Source: an uncultured Clostridia bacterium
GTDB taxonomy: Bacteria; Bacillota; Clostridia; TANB77; CAG-508
NCBI GenBank assembly: GCA_947626885.1
Contig: CANQTX010000020.1
Coordinates: forward strand, 1 to 38,788
DNA: 38,788 nt
Direction: 5' to 3'
Both the position numbers and the translations under genes were made by a program. Positions 35,187 to 38,788 of this stretch are shown in pieces. Numbering within the stretch: position 1 is the stretch's first letter; every line of letters begins with the position of its first letter. The notes under the pieces are model-generated. The model had not been told where the DNA came from. It ran no database searches and saw only the letters and a program-made list of their open reading frames with translations.

Positions 35187-36190
35187 GTCTTTTCTATATT
35201 CCAACGCAATTCTTTATCTTCTAAAATCATAATTAATGTAAACTTATCTATTTTCTCTATTGGAAAGTCAAATAATACAAATTGTTTAGAAATAAAAGAC
35301 ATGTTATCATTATAATAATAACGTTGGTTATTTTCATCTTCTATATATACATTCTCTCTTTTAAGTAATGATAAATCATTCAAATCTATCATTTCTTCTC
35401 TAAAATATAACTCTACTTTTAATCCCATTCTAGTAGCATAAATTTTATAATCTTTTATATCTTCTGAATTGGTTACAGTATACTCAGCAAGCTTAACATC
35501 TTGATTTTTTAACATATTATCTTCAATTTGCAAAGGAATCTCCCAGTTTCCCTTTACTAACTTCTCATCTTGTTTTGTATTTAATCCAATCATTTCTATA
35601 TTTATATATAACTGATCATTAGCTTCATATAATTTCTTTAACATAGAAAGTTTTGTATGCACTAAATAATTTGTTTTGCTAACTACCTTAAAATCACTAG
35701 AGTAATAAAAATTATTTACATCACTACTTTTATCTTGCTTTACCATTGAATAAATCTCATTTCCATTTTCATCTATAATACAAAATTCACTTAAAATAAT
35801 ATTTTTATATTCCTCTTCCGTCTTTACATCAAATACAACATCCATAATATTATCATCAATCATTATGGAATTCACTTTTATTTTAACGCCATTAGATTCC
35901 ACATAATCCATATTAACATTTTGTATATAACCATTTTCCACTGCTATTTGCATACTTTTATCAGTATTAGAAAATAATTTAGACATAAAATCACCAATAC
36001 CTTTAGCAAATACACCAGTTGATAGAAGAGTAATTGCTAAAAATACTGCTGCTACTTGTTTTAAATGCGTTTTCTGTTTTTGCTTTTCATCTAATTTATC
36101 CTTTAAGGTATCTTTTAAATTAGCCATAAATTCTTCACTCGGTTCTATTTGTTCGGCTATTTTCTTACACTCAAGTTTTAATCTATCCAA
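35177..36190 (-). CDS. Membrane anti-sigma factor, DUF4179-type
   Basis: The 337-residue protein has a cytoplasmic N-terminus of about 42 residues, a single transmembrane segment ('LKQVAAVFLAITLLSTGVFA', about 43-62), and 'KGIGDFMSKLFS', a signature of DUF4179 proteins, followed by a large extracellular beta-rich domain. DUF4179 proteins are encoded next to ECF sigma factors of the SigV/SigW-like type and are taken to be their anti-sigma factors. Its start overlaps the sigma gene by 13 bp, so the pair is translationally coupled. It has no zinc-binding HxxxCxxC anti-sigma motif. The signal it responds to is unknown; the envelope is the likely location. Its C-terminus ends inside the shared terminator. 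Confidence 0.85.
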   Translation of the reverse strand: MDRLKLECKKIAEQIEPSEEFMANLKDTLKDKLDEKQKQKTHLKQVAAVFLAITLLSTGVFAKGIGDFMSKLFSNTDKSMQIAVENGYIQNVNMDYVESNGVKIKVNSIMIDDNIMDVVFDVKTEEEYKNIILSEFCIIDENGNEIYSMVKQDKSSDVNNFYYSSDFKVVSKTNYLVHTKLSMLKKLYEANDQLYINIEMIGLNTKQDEKLVKGNWEIPLQIEDNMLKNQDVKLAEYTVTNSEDIKDYKIYATRMGLKVELYFREEMIDLNDLSLLKRENVYIEDENNQRYYYNDNMSFISKQFVLFDFPIEKIDKFTLIMILEDKELRWNIEKTNG

Positions 36191-36660
36191 TGTTCCTCAT
36201 CTCCTTTCTTTAACTCATCTCGTAACATATGTCTTGCTCTTAATAATCTTGTCTTTACATTAGATTCACTTATTTTGAGAGTCTTGCTAATTTGCTTAAT
36301 AGACAAATCCTCAAAATAGAATAACTGTGCAACCACTCTATATTTCTCTTTCAAATTATCTAAACAATTGAATATTTCATCTTGTATTTCCGTTTTTAAT
36401 TTAAAAGCATATTCTTCTAATGGAACTGTTTTTCTTTTCCAAGCTGAAAGTCTAACATTGTGACAATGATTTATAGTAACTCTTATAATCCAATTCTTTT
36501 CATGTTCCTTACTTTCAAACTTTTTCGTATTCATTAAATATTTTAAGAGTACGTCTTGCACAACATCTTCGGCTTCAGTGCGTTGTTTAAAATATAAAAA
36601 TGCAATTCTATAAATAATTTTTCCATATTCTTCAACAACCTTATCTAATTCTTCTTTCAT
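36178..36660 (-). CDS. RNA polymerase sigma factor, ECF subfamily (SigV-like)
   Basis: The 160-residue protein has region 2 'YGKIIYRIAFLYFKQRTEAE' with the core-binding 'DVVQDVLLKYL', and region 4 'LKEKYRVVAQLFYFEDLSIK' with the helix-turn-helix 'QISKTLKISESNVKTRLLRA'. There is no region 1 or 3, as expected for ECF factors. I start it at the ATG at 36660 because GAGGG lies nine bases upstream; the ATG two codons earlier is too close to that site. It is divergent from a Spo0A-like gene with only 87 bp between them, and directs, with its partner anti-sigma, an extracytoplasmic response whose regulon cannot be seen here. Confidence 0.92.
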   Translation of the reverse strand: MKEELDKVVEEYGKIIYRIAFLYFKQRTEAEDVVQDVLLKYLMNTKKFESKEHEKNWIIRVTINHCHNVRLSAWKRKTVPLEEYAFKLKTEIQDEIFNCLDNLKEKYRVVAQLFYFEDLSIKQISKTLKISESNVKTRLLRARHMLRDELKKGDEEHWID

Positions 36661-36747
36661 TTGCATCTTCCCTCTACCTTTTATATTTTTAAAATTTTTG
36701 TCACTTTTTGAAAAGTTATTTTGTTACTTTTATAAAGGAGTATTAAA

Positions 36748-37422
36748 ATGTTTAATTTGATCATTTTTAATAAAAATTTAAATACCATTAAATCTTTAAC
36801 AAATAAAATCTTAGGCAAAATTGATAATATAAAAATTGCTGGTATCGCTACTGATACAACAGAGTTATATTCTCTTATAACAGAAATACAACCCGATTTG
36901 TTACTAATATCTTATTCTGATCTCGTTTCAAAATCTAATGATAAAATCATATTTAAAAAAATACATCTTATTGTTTATAATCACGAAAAAACTTATCAGA
37001 AATCTAAAAACAATTTATTTCTTTCAAGCAATATTAATTATCAATTAGCTATTCAATATATACAATCTTTTATTACAAAATTAGATATTACAATGATACG
37101 AAAACGTATTATAAAACTTCTTAGTATATTAAATTTTAATTTTAAATTAATTGGTACTACATACTTATTAGAAGCTTTAATATATTCCTACGCTCACAGA
37201 GATTCTTATATTTTTGAAAATTTAGAGAGAAATGTTTACCCAGAAGTAGCTAAAATATGTAATAGTAATACTCAAAATGTAAAATTTTCTATTATACGAG
37301 CAATGAATTCATTACATCTTAATAAAAATACAATAAAAGAAATATCTGAATTATCCTTTTTGAATACTGATGAGAAACCTACTGCCAAACATTTTATTAG
37401 TTCACTCGTTCCTAGATTATAG
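36748..37422 (+). CDS. Spo0A-like transcription regulator with degenerate receiver domain
   Basis: The 224-residue protein has two parts. The C-terminal half (about 118-224) matches the Spo0A DNA-binding domain: 'IGTTYLLEALIYSYAHRD', 'ERNVYPEVAKICNSNTQNVK' (recognition helix region), 'IIRAMNSLHL' and the end 'KPTAKHFISSLVPRL', equivalent to the 'GKPTNSEFIAMVADKLR' of Spo0A. The N-terminal part (1-110) has the outline of a receiver domain, but the acidic pair is replaced by Phe-Asn (residues 7-8) and the phosphoacceptor Asp by Ser55 in 'PDLLLISYSDL'. It therefore should not be phosphorylated in the usual way. It is not the main Spo0A of the cell. It is on the plus strand, divergent from the ECF sigma gene, with AAAGGAG before the ATG, and is very AT-rich. 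Targets are unknown. Confidence 0.85.
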   Translation: MFNLIIFNKNLNTIKSLTNKILGKIDNIKIAGIATDTTELYSLITEIQPDLLLISYSDLVSKSNDKIIFKKIHLIVYNHEKTYQKSKNNLFLSSNINYQLAIQYIQSFITKLDITMIRKRIIKLLSILNFNFKLIGTTYLLEALIYSYAHRDSYIFENLERNVYPEVAKICNSNTQNVKFSIIRAMNSLHLNKNTIKEISELSFLNTDEKPTAKHFISSLVPRL

Positions 37423-37534
37423 TATTTATTCTACTTTTAGTCATTCTCTCAACGAAAGTATTATATTATTAAATAAAAATTATTTCAACATATTTTGACA
37501 AAAGATGCGAAATATCCATTTTATTTTTATATTA

Positions 37535-37567
37535 TAAAAAAAGAGCAATCATTTGCCCCTTTTTTCT
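37535..37567 (-). terminator. Terminator between convergent Spo0A-like and Ig-like genes
   Basis: On the minus strand GGGCAA pairs with TTGCTC (one G-T pair) around ATGA, flanked by an A-run and TTTTTTT. It follows the stop at 37568 directly. The A- and T-runs on both sides may let it stop the plus-strand Spo0A-like transcript too. The 110 bp between 37423 and 37534 shows nothing else. Confidence 0.7.
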
Positions 37568-38155
37568 TTATTGAATTTCAAATGCATTCGAATATATTTC
37601 AATATTACCATTATCATAAACCGGTTTTACAACTCTATATGTACCATTTTCTAATTTTCCATAATAACTTTCTATATCTAATTTTTGAGTGAATTGTTTA
37701 TCTTTATTTAGTGAATAAGCAATAGCATTCCAATATAGATTATCCGATGTATATTCTAAATTTTTCCATTCTTCATTAACCTTTTTTTGTATCTTAAACT
37801 CTACCCCCCAACCATAACTATCTTCATTATAATCTGTTATTAAAATTTCAACAGATTCTCTAGTTACTGTATCCGTTAAAACTTCTATTGTTACATTTTG
37901 AGGATTTCTATTAAACTTCACATTAGGTTGCTCACCACTTGCATTTACGGGCACTGTTGTATTAGTATGACTTAATTGATTCTCTAATTCTTGAATGCGA
38001 ACATTAGCATTCCATACTTCTTTTGCAATACTTATTGATTGATTGAAATTATCGGTAGCAATATTTTTCATATAGATAAATAAATACGTCATTATTCCCA
38101 ATGCCATTACTAAAACAATAATAATCACTAAAAAAATTTTACATAATCTATTCAT
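37568..38155 (-). CDS. Membrane-anchored protein with C-terminal Ig-like domain, unknown function
   Basis: The 195-residue product begins 'MNRLCKIFLVIIIVLVMALG' and carries a single transmembrane helix (residues about 5-28). A short coiled region ('EVWNANVRIQELENQL') follows, then a Pro/Asn linker, and a C-terminal beta domain from about residue 90. That domain has 'RESVEILITDYNEDSYGWGV', 'FKIQKKVNEEWKNLEY' and 'YYGKLENGTYRVVKPV', the pattern of the bacterial Ig-like domain found in many Gram-positive lipoproteins and sensors ('W.I....G.YRI.K.'). I start it at ATG 38155, with GGAGG seven bases upstream. Gene neighbours give no firm clue; a cell-surface role is inferred. Confidence 0.7.
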   Translation of the reverse strand: MNRLCKIFLVIIIVLVMALGIMTYLFIYMKNIATDNFNQSISIAKEVWNANVRIQELENQLSHTNTTVPVNASGEQPNVKFNRNPQNVTIEVLTDTVTRESVEILITDYNEDSYGWGVEFKIQKKVNEEWKNLEYTSDNLYWNAIAYSLNKDKQFTQKLDIESYYGKLENGTYRVVKPVYDNGNIEIYSNAFEIQ

Positions 38156-38247
38156 CCATATTCCTCCATTTCTTTTATGAATTCCTGTTAACATGAGCAA
38201 TATGTATCTTCTTGACAATTAATAAAATTATTCATTTATTCATACAT

Positions 38248-38274
38248 AGTATACCATAAATAAAAAAATAGCAA
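38248..38274 (-). promoter_or_regulatory. Putative extended -10 promoter of the Ig-like gene
   Basis: On the minus strand TGGTATACT gives an extended -10 (TATACT, 38248-38253), with a poorly spaced TTGCTA upstream. It lies about 90 bp before the ATG at 38155. Confidence 0.4.
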
Positions 38275-38307
38275 TATTTATATTATTGTAAACACTACTA
38301 TTTTTTT
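38262..38307. terminator. A/T hairpin with T-runs on both strands
   Basis: AAAAAAATAG pairs with CTATTTTTTT, and CAATA with TATTG inside it. Both strands end in seven T, so it could act in either direction. It stands downstream of the small ORF at 38388-38633. Confidence 0.45.
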
Positions 38308-38387
38308 AATTTTCAAAAGAATATTATATTATAAACTATTTTTTTTCAAAAATTCCATATTCTGGAATTTTTACTTTTTTTATTGCT

Positions 38388-38633
38388 TTAATCCATGCTG
38401 GAACGTATAAAAGAGTCATAATAATATCCAATTACCATTGCATTGCCTTGAGTACCACTCTCCACGTAACCACCTAAACTATTATTAGATGCAAAAATAC
38501 CAGATTGAAATGCCAAAGAATCATTTTTCGCTCCCATTAAAAGCATAATTCCAAGCAAAACAACACTTAAAGCTAAATGCACTACTATTCTTGATACTAT
38601 GTCATTTCCATAAGGAATAAATTTAATTCCCAT
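38388..38633 (-). CDS. Small membrane ORF, possible gene remnant
   Basis: The 81-residue reading has one clear transmembrane helix ('IVVHLALSVVLLGIMLL', about residues 15-31) and a Gly/Ser/Tyr-rich tail. Reading upstream of the first ATG continues in frame for about 15 hydrophobic residues ('RLVAIIGVIIRY') to a TGA beside the tRNA terminator, without a start codon. No ribosome binding site precedes the ATG at 38633 and no promoter lies between it and the tRNA terminator. It may be the truncated end of a larger membrane protein. No family is recognised. Confidence 0.3.
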   Translation of the reverse strand: MGIKFIPYGNDIVSRIVVHLALSVVLLGIMLLMGAKNDSLAFQSGIFASNNSLGGYVESGTQGNAMVIGYYYDSFIRSSMD

Positions 38634-38677
38634 ATATCTAATAATAACTCCAATAATTGCTACTAACCTATATCCTC

Positions 38678-38709
38678 AAAAAAACGATACCAAAAAAGTA
38701 TCGTTTTTT
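38678..38709 (-). terminator. Terminator of tRNA-Phe
   Basis: AAAAACGATAC pairs with GTATCGTTTTT around a 7-nt loop, with a run of seven T at its 3' end on the minus strand. It begins 4 bp after the tRNA. Confidence 0.9.
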
Positions 38710-38712
38710 GTT

Positions 38713-38788
38713 TGGTGGCTTCAAGTGGAATCGAACCACTGACACGGGGATTTTCAGTCCCCTGCTCTACCAACTGAGCTATGAAGCC
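38713..38788 (-). tRNA. trnF: tRNA-Phe (anticodon GAA), CCA encoded
   Basis: The minus strand gives a 76-nt cloverleaf. The acceptor is GGCTTCA paired with TGAAGCC followed by ACCA, the D arm is GCTC..GAGC, the anticodon arm is GGGGA-CTGAAAA-TCCCC with GAA at 38753-38755, and the T arm carries GGTTCGATTCC. The 3' CCA is encoded. The first base is the last base of the window, so its promoter or any co-transcribed tRNA lies outside. Confidence 0.97.

Noticed and set aside
36708..36736. TTGAAA-17-TATAAA as promoter of the Spo0A-like gene
   Set aside because: The hexamers and spacing are good, but transcription would start about 5 nt before the ATG and lose the AAAGGAG binding site, which overlaps the -10. 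The true promoter is probably further upstream.
37495..37692. Plus-strand frame of 65 codons between the Spo0A-like and Ig-like genes
   Set aside because: It crosses the shared terminator and is antisense to the conserved end of the Ig-like gene.
38713..38788. tRNA-Phe as an attachment site of an integrated element covering 32-38 kb
   Set aside because: No integrase, no repeat of the tRNA 3' end and no phage or conjugation gene was found in the window, so there is no evidence of integration here.

Overview
This is a 38.8 kb piece of chromosome from an AT-rich, low-GC Gram-positive bacterium, most likely a member of the Clostridia. The evidence is the single S10-spc-alpha ribosomal cluster with strong AGGAGG ribosome binding sites, zinc-type S14, S4 and L36, a zinc-lid adenylate kinase, a HrcA/CIRCE-controlled groESL operon, two U32/HD-type housekeeping signatures of Firmicutes, a Spo0A-family protein and a prepilin of the 'GITLVALVVTIIVLLILA' kind. 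The exact taxon cannot be fixed from sequence reading alone. Nearly everything is on the minus strand, so transcription runs from high to low coordinates.

Layout from right to left. (1) 38713-38788: tRNA-Phe with its own terminator. (2) 32.0-38.6 kb: an accessory signalling and cell-envelope region. It holds a small membrane ORF, a membrane-anchored Ig-like protein, a Spo0A-like regulator with a degenerate receiver, an ECF sigma factor with its DUF4179-type anti-sigma, a secreted protein of clearly higher GC content, a divergent two-TM GHKL histidine kinase, and a membrane-anchored protein with two EF-hand-like FG-GAP/VCBS motifs. (3) 15.0-31.9 kb: the ribosomal supercluster in canonical order, rpsJ-rplC-rplD-rplW-rplB-rpsS-rplV-rpsC-rplP-rpmC-rpsQ-rplN-rplX-rplE-rpsN(Z)-rpsH-rplF-rplR-rpsE-rplO-secY-adk-map-infA-rpmJ-rpsM-rpsK-rpsD-rpoA-rplQ. 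It starts at a consensus promoter followed by a roughly 250-nt structured leader and ends at a terminator after rplQ. rpmD (L30) is missing. (4) 14.5 kb: a small membrane protein gene. (5) 1.4-14.3 kb: housekeeping genes in probable short operons: U32 tRNA hydroxylation enzyme, lysS, site-2 protease, tsaD, metallophosphoesterase, lepA (carrying a one-base frameshift), rlmB with an Arg-rich N-terminal extension, pyrG behind a leader terminator, an SPFH-like gene, and groES-groEL. (6) 1-1034: a partial prepilin-like gene running off the left edge.

The least ordinary parts are four. First, the accessory module at 33.2-37.4 kb, where a 20-bp direct-repeat element occurs twice in opposite orientation between the kinase and the GC-rich secreted protein, and part of it recurs beside the Spo0A-like gene. 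Second, the structured rpsJ leader with a possible 34-codon leader ORF. Third, a series of stable hairpins sitting in almost every wide intercistronic gap of the ribosomal cluster, the strongest being a 19-bp perfect stem between rplF and rplR. Fourth, individual protein oddities: the lepA frameshift inside the G3 motif, the RlmB extension, the L17 insertion, the CIRCE variant, and repeated use of GTG/TTG starts in ribosomal genes. No CRISPR array, insertion sequence or phage gene was seen.
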